From UBA1952 sp965246905 (GTDB lineage: Bacteria > Bacteroidota > Bacteroidia > Chitinophagales > Chitinophagaceae): a stretch of 64,000 bases of DNA. Positions within the stretch are counted from its first letter, which is position 1, and every line of letters begins with the position of its first letter. This document shows positions 40,837-49,580 of the stretch, in pieces. Where the stretch lies: assembly GCA_965246905.1 (NCBI GenBank), contig CBDFFZ010000012.1:37860-101859 (forward strand), given 5' to 3'. The notes beneath the pieces were generated by a model, which saw only the letters and a program-made list of their open reading frames with translations, did not search any database and was not told the origin of the DNA. The translations under genes and the position numbers were made by a program.

Positions 40837-42129
40837 CTATAAACGTTTGTCCATAAACCTAACCTGCTTCCGGCTATCGGGCGGAAACATCAATGCCTGC
40901 ATTTCACTGCCCGAATGAAAGTGCAGCAGCGGCACCACCCGCAGCTTAGATTGCAGCACCGGCTTCATCATCCGCTCGCAGTCATCCACTGGCAGTTGCG
41001 TATGCAGATGCAGTTTCAGCTCGTCTGTGCCCAGCACGCCGGTATATACCTCCACCACATATTCCTGTATATAGTGCAGCTCATTGAGCATATCAAAAAT
41101 AGCAGGCGGGTAGAGCGTGGTGCCCTTGTATTTGATCATCTGCTGCTTGCGGCCCGTTACATGGCTCAGTCTTTTCGATTGGCGGCCACAGCTACACGGC
41201 TCATTGTACAGCGCGCACACATCGCCGGTCCGGTAGCGCAGCAGCGGCATGCCTTCAATGCCCAAAGTGGTAATAACTACCTCTCCAAATTCGCCGTCGG
41301 GCATAGCATTGCCCTCCTCATCGAGAATCTCTACAATGATGAGGTCGGGCTGATGATGGCCGCCTTTGCCTGCAGGGCAATCCGTGAAAGCCGTCTGCAT
41401 TTCGGTAGCCGCATAGGTGCCGTACAATTCAATTGGCCATTGCGTAGTGATCTTTTCGCCCAATGCATTCAGCGAACCGTCCGGCCGGCGCAGGCTTTCG
41501 CCAATGCAGATAGCCTTTTTAACCGGAGTGTTTTTAAGGTCGATGCGGTGATCATCCGCCCAGTCGATCATCTTCAATAAAAAAGAAGGCACCGTAACTA
41601 AGCTGTTGGTGGATAATCGCCGGATTGTATCCCATTGCAAAGCCGGTAAGCCCGGGCCTGTGCGAACCATTGCTGCGCCCATCTGCCGGATGCCGCTGTA
41701 GTAGGCCATGCCTGCCATAAATTGGCGGTCGAGCGTGAGCATAAGCTGGTAAATGTCCTGTTCATGGCCACTGGCGCAGCGAAAAGACTGCGCTTCATTG
41801 TAAGCCAGCCTTTGCAGGTCATGCTCTGTAAGCGCAATAGTTACCGGTCTGCCCATAGTGCCCGATGTAGCCATATATTCTTTGATGCTGCTTTTGGGTA
41901 CACATAAAAACTCCCAGTTGTGCTCCTGCATATCGCTCTTGAAAGTGGTGGGGAGGTATTGCAGATCGTCAAGGCTTTTTACAGATGCAGCGGTGATTCC
42001 TTTTTCTATAAATAGTTTTTTATAGAATGGCGAATGCATCGCCAGATACCGCACTGCTGCTGCCAGCGCTGTGGATTGATATTCCTGCTGATGGGCTAAC
42101 GGCTGATGGGCTAAGTTCGGGTCGTACAT
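40837..42129 (-). CDS. AMP-forming acyl-CoA ligase (phenylacetate-CoA ligase-like / PaaK family)
   Basis: A 430-residue adenylate-forming enzyme of the phenylacetate-CoA ligase class. Motifs: YMATSGTMGRPVTIALTEHD (phosphate-binding loop), LYGTYAATEMQTAFTDCP (Y-G-x-T-E region), LLRYRTGDVC, and RKQQMIKYKGTTLYPPAI (C-terminal hinge with Lys). It would activate an aromatic or short carboxylic acid via an adenylate; substrate cannot be told. The frame is open far upstream into guaB DNA, but MYDPNLAHQ at 42129 is the first residue of the conserved part. A 13-bp inverted repeat and the guaB promoter lie between this start and guaB. Confidence 0.85.
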   Translation of the reverse strand: MYDPNLAHQPLAHQQEYQSTALAAAVRYLAMHSPFYKKLFIEKGITAASVKSLDDLQYLPTTFKSDMQEHNWEFLCVPKSSIKEYMATSGTMGRPVTIALTEHDLQRLAYNEAQSFRCASGHEQDIYQLMLTLDRQFMAGMAYYSGIRQMGAAMVRTGPGLPALQWDTIRRLSTNSLVTVPSFLLKMIDWADDHRIDLKNTPVKKAICIGESLRRPDGSLNALGEKITTQWPIELYGTYAATEMQTAFTDCPAGKGGHHQPDLIIVEILDEEGNAMPDGEFGEVVITTLGIEGMPLLRYRTGDVCALYNEPCSCGRQSKRLSHVTGRKQQMIKYKGTTLYPPAIFDMLNELHYIQEYVVEVYTGVLGTDELKLHLHTQLPVDDCERMMKPVLQSKLRVVPLLHFHSGSEMQALMFPPDSRKQVRFMDKRL

Positions 42130-42154
42130 AGGGTGTTTCCTGTGTTGGGTGAAA

Positions 42155-42186
42155 AGTGTCCCACGCCCTTGGAGGCGTGGGACACT
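42155..42186. promoter_or_regulatory. 13-bp perfect inverted repeat in the guaB / acyl-ligase divergent region
   Basis: AGTGTCCCACGCC (42155-42167) and GGCGTGGGACACT (42174-42186) are perfect inverted copies around the 6-nt loop CTTGGA. The site lies 26 nt before the acyl-ligase start on one side and 23 nt before the guaB -7 box on the other. Without a T-run and between divergent starts it cannot be a terminator for either gene; an operator or a small palindromic repeat element are the alternatives. Confidence 0.6.
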
Positions 42187-42208
42187 GGGAAATCCAACCT
42201 CAAAAATA

Positions 42209-42216
42209 TATCTTTG
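42209..42216 (+). promoter_or_regulatory. -7 box TATCTTTG of guaB
   Basis: A perfect TAnnTTTG ends only 3 nt before the guaB ATG at 42220, so transcription would begin at or just next to the start codon. The longer upstream frame is therefore not translated. No -33 TTTG at 19-nt spacing was found. Confidence 0.5.
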
Positions 42217-42219
42217 CAC

Positions 42220-43689
42220 ATGGCTGCAAAATCTAAGTTTTACGGCGAAGGACTCACCTTCGATGACGTACTCCTCGTTCCCGCTTATTCTGAAGTGCTT
42301 CCCCGCGAAGTAAGTATTTCCACCCAGCTCACCAAAGATATCCGGCTCAATATTCCTATGCTCTCCGCAGCTATGGATACCGTTACGGAACATCGTCTTG
42401 CCATTGCTCTTGCCCGTGAGGGCGGCATCGGCATCCTGCATAAAAATATGAGCACCGAGCGGCAGGCAGAGCTGGTACGCAAGGTAAAGCGCTCCGAAAG
42501 CGGCCTCATCATCGATCCCATTACCCTCTATCCCGATGCTACGGTTGGCGAGGCGCTGCGCCTTATCCGCGAGAATGGCATTGGCGGTATTCCTATTGTG
42601 GATAACGCCAAAAAGCTGCTCGGCATTCTTACCAACCGTGATATGCGCTTTGAAAAAGACATGCGCAAAAAGGTTTCCGAGATCATGACGAAGGACAACC
42701 TGGTTACAGCACCTATGGGCACGAGTATGAAGGCGGCCGAAGGCATCTTGGAGCAATACAAAATAGAAAAGCTGCTGATCGTAGAAAAAGATGGCACCCT
42801 CGCAGGATTAATTACTTTCCGCGATATTGTAAACCTCAAAAGCCATCCTGCCTCGGCAAAAGATGAGCGCGGCAGGCTCCTGGTAGGCGCAGCTGTTGGC
42901 ATCACCTCGGATACGCTGGAAAGGGTAGAAGCGCTTAAAGCTGCCGGTGTCGATGTAATTACGCTGGATAGCGCGCACGGCCACTCAAAAGGCGTGGTAG
43001 ATATGGTAAGCAAGGTAAAGAAAGCCTTCAAAGACCTTTCACTTATTGCAGGCAATATTGCTACCGCTTCCGGCGCATTGGCGCTGGCAGAAGCCGGTGC
43101 AGATGCAGTAAAGGTGGGTGTTGGTCCCGGCTCTATCTGTACTACACGGGTTGTTACCGGCGCGGGCGCACCGCAGCTTACCGCCATTATAGAAGCGGCG
43201 CAGGCGTTAAAAAAGAAAGCCATCCCGGTGATTGCTGATGGCGGTATCCGGTACACAGGCGATATGGTGAAGGCGATTGCCGCCGGTGCATCCTGCATCA
43301 TGGCTGGTTCCATCTTTGCCGGCACCGAGGAAAGCCCCGGCGAAACCATCATCTATGAAGGGCGTAAATTTAAGAGCTACCGTGGCATGGGCTCTGTAGA
43401 GGCAATGAAGGAAGGCTCGTCCGACCGCTATTTCCAGGATGTGGAAACAGATATTAAAAAGCTGGTGCCGGAAGGCATTGTAGGCCGCGTACCCTATAAA
43501 GGATCACTCAATGAAATTGTACAGCAGTTTGTAGGCGGGCTGCGTGCAGGCATGGGCTACTGCGGCGCAAAAGATATTGCCACCTTACAGGATGAAGCGC
43601 AGTTCATCCGGATAACTTCTGCGAGCATGGCCGAAAGCCACCCACACGATGTTGTAATAACCAAGGAGGCACCTAATTATTCCCGATAG
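42220..43689 (+). CDS. guaB: Inosine-5'-monophosphate dehydrogenase
   Basis: A 489-residue IMP dehydrogenase, the NAD-dependent first committed step of GMP synthesis. Present are the N-terminal catalytic-barrel start TFDDVLLVPAYSEVLPREV, two CBS domains (about 95-215, with IMTKDNLVTAPMGTSMKAAE), the active-site loop GVGPGSICTTRVVTGAGAPQ with the catalytic Cys, and the mobile flap EGIVGRVPYKGSLNE. Length is normal. Start is ATG 42220; a -7 box overlaps the sequence just upstream. Transcribed alone; the CoA-binding gene beyond is convergent. Confidence 0.97.
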   Translation: MAAKSKFYGEGLTFDDVLLVPAYSEVLPREVSISTQLTKDIRLNIPMLSAAMDTVTEHRLAIALAREGGIGILHKNMSTERQAELVRKVKRSESGLIIDPITLYPDATVGEALRLIRENGIGGIPIVDNAKKLLGILTNRDMRFEKDMRKKVSEIMTKDNLVTAPMGTSMKAAEGILEQYKIEKLLIVEKDGTLAGLITFRDIVNLKSHPASAKDERGRLLVGAAVGITSDTLERVEALKAAGVDVITLDSAHGHSKGVVDMVSKVKKAFKDLSLIAGNIATASGALALAEAGADAVKVGVGPGSICTTRVVTGAGAPQLTAIIEAAQALKKKAIPVIADGGIRYTGDMVKAIAAGASCIMAGSIFAGTEESPGETIIYEGRKFKSYRGMGSVEAMKEGSSDRYFQDVETDIKKLVPEGIVGRVPYKGSLNEIVQQFVGGLRAGMGYCGAKDIATLQDEAQFIRITSASMAESHPHDVVITKEAPNYSR

Positions 43690-43702
43690 CAAAGCTATAG
43701 CG

Positions 43703-44065
43703 TCAATACTGCCCAATGCTCAGCAGCACCAGCGTACAGGCTTCTACAGGCTCGATACCAGCTTCTTCCGCAAGATGCTCCAGCTTCATGTTTTCAGTGC
43801 CGGGATTGAAGATGATGCGCTTAGGCTTCAGGCCCAGGATGTAATCTACGTACGGCTCCTGGTTGTCGGGGTTGAGGTAGAGCGTTACCGTATCTATATC
43901 TTTCAGGTCGGTTTGCTCCGTTTCTATATCTACATCCAGTACTTGGCCTTTGCGCTTGCCGATAGCTACTACCTCATGCCCTTTGCTGCGCAACGCTATC
44001 ATTGCTTTATTGCCATAACGCGCCGGGTTTTCAGATGCACCGAGCACTAATGTTTTCTTACTCAT
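43703..44065 (-). CDS. CoA-binding domain protein (YccU-like)
   Basis: A 120-residue single-domain protein with a Rossmann-type CoA-binding fold: KTLVLGASENPARYGNKAM at the start, then GHEVVAIGKRKGQVLDVDI, DTVTLYLNPDNQE and IIFNPGTENMKLEHLAEEAG. This is the stand-alone domain found in succinyl-CoA synthetase alpha chains and in YccU-type proteins, whose role is unknown. Length is typical. It converges on guaB, with 13 nt between the stops. The ATG is the first in frame. Confidence 0.88.
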   Translation of the reverse strand: MSKKTLVLGASENPARYGNKAMIALRSKGHEVVAIGKRKGQVLDVDIETEQTDLKDIDTVTLYLNPDNQEPYVDYILGLKPKRIIFNPGTENMKLEHLAEEAGIEPVEACTLVLLSIGQY

Positions 44066-44281
44066 TCTTTGGGGGATTAATCAGTAAAAAAGCAATAAAA
44101 TCAGGCCATGATTGTTCTTGTAAATTCCTGATTGCCTATGTGCTGTCGGATCCTTCCCTGCGCAATCCGGCATTCGCCTGAAAGCTATGCTCAGGATGAC
44201 AGCCATTGTTACAGGACTCATCTGAATGAAAGGCTTGCCCGGGTCATAGGGACGCCAGCAAGCATCCCGCTACGGTCCGTA

Positions 44282-44911
44282 TTACGAATCACTCCGGGCA
44301 TCACCGGGATAATCAATCTTCAGCAACCGGAAAAAATCGGCTTCCTCCAGTTCCCGTACGCTTCCTGCCGGCAATTCTCCCAGTTTTATATCTTCGATCG
44401 ATGTACGGATAAGCCTCCGGCATTGATGGCCAACAGCCTGCAGCATCTTGCGTATCTGCCGGTATTTACCTTCGGTTAATGTCATTTGCAGCCAGGTTGA
44501 GGGAAGCGGCTCCGGTACTTCAAATCTCCCGAAGGGGAAAACTTCCGGACGTTGAACAATGTCCACTTTGCAGGGCGTGGTGGTAAAATCTATGCCGCCC
44601 TTTATACGGATAATAATGCCTGTGCGCAGCCCGTTCAGAGTCTCGTCGCTGATCATTTTATAGGCCTGCAACAGGTACGTGCGCTCATGCGGGATGCCGC
44701 TTTCAAACAAGAGCTTTGTAACACGGTTGTTAGTGGTAAGCAGGAGCAATCCTTCAGAATGATAATCGAGCCGGCCTACTGCATGTGTGCCTTCGGGGAA
44801 TGCAAAATCCAGCTCGCCAAGCATATGCAGCTTAGGTGCACCGCCTATGAACTGCGATAAGTAATGGCTCGGCTTATGGATGGCGAAATAGCGGTGCAGG
44901 AAATCAGGCAT
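44282..44911 (-). CDS. Pseudouridine synthase of the RsuA/RluE family
   Basis: A 209-residue RNA pseudouridine synthase. The catalytic motif GRLDYHSEGLLLLT contains the essential Asp; other family parts are FAIHKPSHYLSQF, YLLQAYKMISDETLNGLRTG, and LTEGKYRQIRKMLQAVGHQC. It lacks the N-terminal S4 domain, as in RluE of E. coli, which modifies 23S rRNA; the exact target position is not known. ATG 44911 (MPDFLHRY) is preferred over a TTG at 44923, because that TTG is part of a TAGCTTTG promoter box (44928-44921, minus strand) ending 9 nt before the ATG. Confidence 0.88.
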   Translation of the reverse strand: MPDFLHRYFAIHKPSHYLSQFIGGAPKLHMLGELDFAFPEGTHAVGRLDYHSEGLLLLTTNNRVTKLLFESGIPHERTYLLQAYKMISDETLNGLRTGIIIRIKGGIDFTTTPCKVDIVQRPEVFPFGRFEVPEPLPSTWLQMTLTEGKYRQIRKMLQAVGHQCRRLIRTSIEDIKLGELPAGSVRELEEADFFRLLKIDYPGDARSDS

Positions 44912-45288
44912 TAGAAGCGGCAAAGCTAAAACCCGATTTTCTAAAAAGAGGATAGGCTCACGCGATAGCTATCATGCTGAACGTAGCTTTGAAACTTCAC
45001 CTATGGGCTGCTTCCTGAAGTTCAAGGTCGTTAAAATTTAAGAGTAGATCAGCCTATTAATGTCATGAATTTTTATGCTTACCTGTGAAACTCGTTTCAT
45101 GAGGGTTTTGTCATTCTCCAGGAATCTGTTAAGCAGAAGAACATGGGCTCACACACAATAGATTCCTACGGAATGACAAAGTTTGGGCAAGTAGAAAGCC
45201 TAATTAAATGACATTGGACTTCAGGCGGCTTCTCATGGCACATAAGCTCATGCCCTATACTTGTTCTGGCAACGAAAGATGACGCCGA
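44912..45288. other. Gene-free gap with a REP-like hairpin
   Basis: About 375 bases without a gene. The notable element is an imperfect inverted repeat: TTTGTCATTC and GGAATC near 45107-45127 pair with GATTCC and GAATGACAAA near 45161-45180, enclosing about 34 nt. Its TCATTC...GAATGA ends resemble interspersed palindromes common in Bacteroidota genomes. The first 17 bases hold the pseudouridine synthase promoter box. No promoter for the other side is expected, because the gene at 45289 ends here. Confidence 0.5.
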
Positions 45289-46665
45289 TCATAGCGATTT
45301 CAGGAAACGCACAAGATCTCCGCGGTCGCTTTTGCTTAGCTGAATGAATTTCTTTTTCGCCGCCAATGCTTCGCCATCGTGCCATAAAATAGCTTCTTCC
45401 ATAGTGCGGGCCCGGCCATCGTGCAGGTAATAGGGTATGCCATTCGTCTTCTCGAAAAGACCAATCCCCCAAAGTGGTGCCGTGCGCCATTCACGGCCAC
45501 TTGCGCTGAAATCCGGGCGGTTATCTGCCAACCCTTCCCCCATATCATGTAGCAGCAGATCAGTATAAGGATGGATGCGCTGGTTGGAAAGCACCGGGAA
45601 GCGCACATCCACATCTGTTTGCAGGGTAGGGCGGTGGCAAGAGGCGCATTGCAGCGAGGTAAATAACTGCTCGCCCTGCTTTACCGAAGGATCAGCCACA
45701 TTGCGCCGGGCAGGTACGGCAAGGGATTTAATATAAAAAGCCACCGCATTCAGCGTAGAGTCTGGGAGTTCGGTGCCGTAAGCATGAGCGTCTGCCTGCG
45801 GCTGGCCAAAAGAACTTTCCTGCGGGAAGATGTAGTTGGTAATACCCATATCCTGGTTGTAGGCCGCCGCTACCTGAAGCTCAATAGTGGGCACACCCGC
45901 TTTTAGCCCAAAGCGGCCAATTGCCCTCTTTTTGGTAAGCGCATTATACACATAATTAGGGCGGCCACTGATGCCGTCGCCATCCGCGTCTCCTTCATCT
46001 GCCATTGCCTTAATGGTGCTTTCGCCAATCAGCTCCAGCAATCCGAGGCCAAATACCGGGGGGGCCATTCTTGGGGAGATCAGGCAGCCCGCAGGCATTG
46101 GGATATAGGAATCGTGGACGGTATAAGTAGGCTTGCGTAGCTGGGCGGTGGAGCCATCCGCATAATTAACGGTTACATTTTCATAGGTGATGGATACCAA
46201 CGCTTCGGGCGTGCGGCCTTGTAGCGAGCGGTCCTGAAGCTGCCCGCCATAACCGGGAATTGCATTTGGGCCGCCAAAATCATCCTGTCCGGGAATGCTG
46301 ATACGAAAGAGCAGCGAGGAATTATTAAGACCAGCAGTGGGGGTGCCTTTGCCATCATTGTGGTGGCAGGATATGCAGGATACATTATTGAAAATGGGGC
46401 CAAGCCCGCCATTGACCGGTGCGGGATTGCTCACAAAAGTCTGCTCAAAGGCTTTATCACCCAATCCATCTACAAAAAGATCGCGGCCATTAAGCGATGA
46501 GATTCCATGTGTAAAAGCGCGAGATGATTCATCAAAAACCGTTGCCTGCCCACCGCTGAGCCGGGCATCATAATTTTCTTCCGCAAAATCTGCGGCTTTA
46601 TGGCATTGGCTGAGCACCATACAGAGCGCAGCAAGCATAGCAATCATTCCCGATTTCTTTATCAT
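45289..46665 (-). CDS. Di-haem cytochrome c lipoprotein (thiol-oxidoreductase-like, imelysin partner)
   Basis: A 458-residue lipoprotein (signal ending VLSQCHKA) with two c-type haem sites: SCISCHHNDGKGTP near residue 100 and LQCASCHRPTLQTDVD near 330, each C-x2-CH. The region between has DFGGPNAIPGYGGQLQDRS and PVFGLGLLELIGEST. It belongs to the di-haem oxidoreductase group linked to imelysins in iron-uptake operons. ATG 46665 (MIKKSGM) starts the lipoprotein signal; the longer frame is not needed. It starts 70 nt after the imelysin gene and is the last gene of a four-gene minus-strand operon. A role in redox handling of iron is inferred from family and context. Confidence 0.88.
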   Translation of the reverse strand: MIKKSGMIAMLAALCMVLSQCHKAADFAEENYDARLSGGQATVFDESSRAFTHGISSLNGRDLFVDGLGDKAFEQTFVSNPAPVNGGLGPIFNNVSCISCHHNDGKGTPTAGLNNSSLLFRISIPGQDDFGGPNAIPGYGGQLQDRSLQGRTPEALVSITYENVTVNYADGSTAQLRKPTYTVHDSYIPMPAGCLISPRMAPPVFGLGLLELIGESTIKAMADEGDADGDGISGRPNYVYNALTKKRAIGRFGLKAGVPTIELQVAAAYNQDMGITNYIFPQESSFGQPQADAHAYGTELPDSTLNAVAFYIKSLAVPARRNVADPSVKQGEQLFTSLQCASCHRPTLQTDVDVRFPVLSNQRIHPYTDLLLHDMGEGLADNRPDFSASGREWRTAPLWGIGLFEKTNGIPYYLHDGRARTMEEAILWHDGEALAAKKKFIQLSKSDRGDLVRFLKSL

Positions 46666-46734
46666 CGCCTTTTTTATCGCTTTGAAGCATTTATTATAGC
46701 AGGATGCCTGCTGAGATCCCACCAAATCGTGCTG

Positions 46735-47820
46735 TTAATCCTTTATAAACTGATTGATATAATCACGGAGGCCGCCTTCTAATGTTGCCTGTAATGTTGC
46801 AAGCGCAGCCTGTGTTTGCTGGATTTGCGGGCGCTGTTGGATAATGGCTTTGCCATAAGTAACCGTGATCTTATCGAAAGAGCTGATGGCTGCTTTGATC
46901 TGCGTGCGTATCTTATTATCCAGCGACTGATTATTGGCCTTAACCACATCGGATAATGAGCGGCCGGTATTCGCGCCGTAGTGTGTGAGGTAAACATTCT
47001 CCAGGCCAATGATGTTGTTCTTAAAATCGGCTACTGAGTTTCCGCTGTAGGGCGATTCGACCAATTGCGCATTTGCGTCAGCCACATTTACACCAAGCGG
47101 GTCCTGCATCTTGCCTGTTCCTACTTCCTCACAGATAGTTACGAGTCCATCGGCCATGGCGAGGAAAAGCTCCCGGCGGGTCTTGTATTTTGTGCTGCCA
47201 TAGCCTGCTGCTTTTACAAGGCTTCCATAGTTACTGCCTGTTAGAGCCCAGCTATTGTTGAGCGCATGGCAATTGGCCTGCAGGTCGGCAGCGAGGCTTA
47301 CCATATATTGCTTTTGGCGCGCAGTAAGCGCTGTTGCTGTGCGGGCATTGCTTTCATCACCAAAAAGCACATACTCGACCGGGTGAAAGCCGCGCAGGGA
47401 AAGGGTTACGTTTTCAACATTCGTCTGGTTAAAGATGAAGGAGGAAGCCAGCAATGAATCCATCTGCACATAATCCGTAGGCCAGGTATCCATGCCGGGA
47501 TCATAATAATCATCTTCCACAGGGCCAAAGAGGAAGCCTTCACACTGCTCCCAAACCGCACGCATATCGATCCATGAGTTCTTTGCCGCAGTAAGATTTG
47601 CCTCAGTTGCATGCGCATTAAGCGCAATAACAGCAGCGTTTAACGCATCGGCCTTCAACGCGAGCTCAGTGTATTGAGGAATGGCAACCACATCTACAAA
47701 ATCATTGAGCGCCTTTTGCTCGGTGGCATTGAAGTCTTCGGCTGTATTTGTGCTGTCGTTCTTTTTACAGGCATTAAGCGTAAGCGCAGCCAAGCATGCA
47801 AATATCAATGTCTTTTTCAT
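46735..47820 (-). CDS. Imelysin-family lipoprotein (iron-regulated, M75-like)
   Basis: A 361-residue lipoprotein (signal with FACLAALTLNACKKN). The imelysin G-x-H-x-x-E motif is present as RGFHPVEYVLFG near residue 145; other parts are WIDMRAVWEQCEGFLFGPVE, DTWPTDYVQMDSLL and RRELFLAMADGLVTI. Imelysins bind iron or assist periplasmic iron uptake (EfeO, IrpA); despite the M75 name, peptidase activity is doubtful. It lies between a Rieske gene (31 nt upstream) and the di-haem cytochrome gene downstream, so all act in one envelope process, most probably iron acquisition. Confidence 0.92.
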   Translation of the reverse strand: MKKTLIFACLAALTLNACKKNDSTNTAEDFNATEQKALNDFVDVVAIPQYTELALKADALNAAVIALNAHATEANLTAAKNSWIDMRAVWEQCEGFLFGPVEDDYYDPGMDTWPTDYVQMDSLLASSFIFNQTNVENVTLSLRGFHPVEYVLFGDESNARTATALTARQKQYMVSLAADLQANCHALNNSWALTGSNYGSLVKAAGYGSTKYKTRRELFLAMADGLVTICEEVGTGKMQDPLGVNVADANAQLVESPYSGNSVADFKNNIIGLENVYLTHYGANTGRSLSDVVKANNQSLDNKIRTQIKAAISSFDKITVTYGKAIIQQRPQIQQTQAALATLQATLEGGLRDYINQFIKD

Positions 47821-47850
47821 TGAATAGTATTGTTTTTTTGGTTTTATTAA

Positions 47851-48288
47851 TCAGGAAAAAGTTATTTCAAGTATTTCGTTGACTATCTCGCATTTGAGGG
47901 TTGTGAGCGATTGTGCTGCCGGGCCTTTTTTTACTTTGCCGGTTGCACTGAATTCGCTGCCATGGAGCGTGCAGGCATAGCCATCGCCTGTGCGGATGAG
48001 CGGGTTGCTGAAATGTGTGCAGCGAAGCAGGAGCGCCACATAAGTTCCGTCCGCTGATTTTTGCACGGCTACATCGTATTCGGCGCCGCTGCCACGTATA
48101 ATCGTTACTGGGTTTAATGCAAGTTGCGCAAGAGGTACGCTCATTTTTTTATCTGTTACCGGCGTTTTAAAAACAGCCGCACCGCTTTTAGGGCTGCAGG
48201 AGGATAGCATGCCTGCAGCAGACAATAAACCAGCGGCACCCATGAGACAGCCGGTACACGAAAGCTTTAAAAATTCACTGCGCTTCAT
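47851..48288 (-). CDS. Rieske [2Fe-2S] lipoprotein
   Basis: A 145-residue protein with an export signal (KLSCTGCLMGAAGLLSAAGM then LSSCSPK) and a compact Rieske domain: LLLRCTHFSNPLIRTGDGY and ACTLHGSEFSATGKVKKG, giving the C-x-H and C-x2-H pairs that bind the 2Fe-2S cluster. It is far shorter than bc1 or oxygenase Rieske subunits, so it is a stand-alone electron-transfer protein. It sits between the porin-like gene (11 nt upstream) and imelysin, which suggests that it passes electrons to or from the di-haem cytochrome of the same operon; that link is inferred. Confidence 0.9.
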   Translation of the reverse strand: MKRSEFLKLSCTGCLMGAAGLLSAAGMLSSCSPKSGAAVFKTPVTDKKMSVPLAQLALNPVTIIRGSGAEYDVAVQKSADGTYVALLLRCTHFSNPLIRTGDGYACTLHGSEFSATGKVKKGPAAQSLTTLKCEIVNEILEITFS

Positions 48289-48299
48289 GGGTTTTTTTG

Positions 48300-49538
48300 T
48301 TAGAATGAGTAACCGATGCCCACGTTCAAAAAAGAATTATCCTGGCTGTATGCGCGCATGTTTGGCGAAGGATTTATCAGCAGGTCTTTATTTTGCTCGC
48401 CGGTATGCAGGAGGCGCACATCGGCTTTGAACGTGATATTGGGGATTGGCAGTAAGTTGAGTCCGGCAATCAGGTTGCGCTGCTTGAGCGTACCATCATA
48501 AATACCCCGTGGCGCTTCGGGGATAGCACTATTCATATCCATAAATTCCATCCTGGCAAAAGCGATAAGCTGTGCTTCGTGGCCTGTATGGCTGCTGTGG
48601 GCAAACAGTACATCGTAGCCTGCCTCTGCATAGGCGCCATACATCCTTATAGGTAAGTTTTTGCCGTAGGCAGCATTGATGCGCCCTGCATCCGGATAAC
48701 TGACAATAACTCCAAGGGCTTTAGCCGAAAGGCCATTCTGATCGTATTTCGCATCGGCTTCGCCTAAATAAATAGGGCTGCCGAATGCACCGCCATCAAG
48801 CCCGAGGCTATCTGCGCTTCTTGCCCCAAGACCAACGGTGCCGCCGGCATATCCGGAAACCTGGAATCTGACCGGTGCATAGGTATAAACAGCAGCAACC
48901 GTTACCGCGATATTATTGGCTGTAGCGAATGCACCTTCACTGCGGGCATCTTTAAGGCCGGTGCCATGCTCCATAAACGAGCTGTTAAGTCCGTTTATCA
49001 GTGCAGCGCTCAATTGAAAACGGTTAAAAGTCCCATACCAACCGATGCCCAGCTCACGCCAGGTTGCCGGAATGATAAATTGCTCAACCAACGGGCGCTC
49101 CACGCCATTAAAGTTTACAGGTAGGTGAGCCTCATTTAGTAATCCGATGCGGGGAAGAAAAAGTCCGGCTATTATATATTGGCGTGAGTTGATGTTGTAG
49201 CGAAGGTAAGCCTGCTCCATAGCCAACTCCCCTTTTGCCTCATTTCCGGCAACAAGGGCATTTTCAACTTCCAGCTCAGAGAAGAAAGAGAATTTTTTAT
49301 TAAACTGATGCCCTACAAAAAGCACTGCACGCTCTAAGGAAGCGATGCCACGCTGGTTATAAAAATCACGTTGGTAATACGCACTTCCATACCCGGAAAG
49401 CACTGTTTTGGATGAATTAAATCCGGTCTGGAGTGAATCCTCAGAAGTAGTAATCAGGCGTTGGGCACGTGTGAGCACCTGGGCATTGGCACTGGTAACA
49501 AGCGTGATGAGGAAGCTAAGCGATACTATAAAACGCAT
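48300..49538 (-). CDS. Outer-membrane porin-like protein, first gene of the imelysin operon
   Basis: A 412-residue protein with a signal peptide (MRFIVSLSFLITLVTSANAQ) and a beta-barrel-like body of alternating strands rich in Gly, Tyr and Phe, ending SFLNVGIGYSF with a terminal Phe that suits Bam-dependent insertion. Segments such as YYQRDFYNQRGIASLERAVL, GLFLPRIGLLNEAH and WYGTFNRFQLSAALINGLNS are typical of Bacteroidota phosphate/iron porin-like proteins. ATG 49538 begins the signal. It is transcribed first, followed at 11 nt by the Rieske gene. It probably lets a small substrate, presumably iron, enter the periplasm. A hairpin lies 21 nt before the ATG. Confidence 0.78.
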   Translation of the reverse strand: MRFIVSLSFLITLVTSANAQVLTRAQRLITTSEDSLQTGFNSSKTVLSGYGSAYYQRDFYNQRGIASLERAVLFVGHQFNKKFSFFSELEVENALVAGNEAKGELAMEQAYLRYNINSRQYIIAGLFLPRIGLLNEAHLPVNFNGVERPLVEQFIIPATWRELGIGWYGTFNRFQLSAALINGLNSSFMEHGTGLKDARSEGAFATANNIAVTVAAVYTYAPVRFQVSGYAGGTVGLGARSADSLGLDGGAFGSPIYLGEADAKYDQNGLSAKALGVIVSYPDAGRINAAYGKNLPIRMYGAYAEAGYDVLFAHSSHTGHEAQLIAFARMEFMDMNSAIPEAPRGIYDGTLKQRNLIAGLNLLPIPNITFKADVRLLHTGEQNKDLLINPSPNMRAYSQDNSFLNVGIGYSF

Positions 49539-49559
49539 AAGGTGGCTTTGGAGCCGCAA

Positions 49560-49580
49560 AGGACGGCACAATGCCGTCCT
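49560..49580 (-). promoter_or_regulatory. Hairpin in the leader of the porin gene
   Basis: AGGACGGCA and TGCCGTCCT (9-bp perfect stem, 3-nt loop CAA on the plus strand) lie 21 nt upstream of the porin ATG. No T-run follows on the minus strand. It may be an RNA structure that controls the operon or the end of the upstream small gene. Confidence 0.35.

Noticed and set aside
42133..42219. Longer GuaB with 29 extra N-terminal residues
   Set aside because: The added stretch spans the inverted repeat and the -7 box and has no homology; ATG 42220 gives the standard start.
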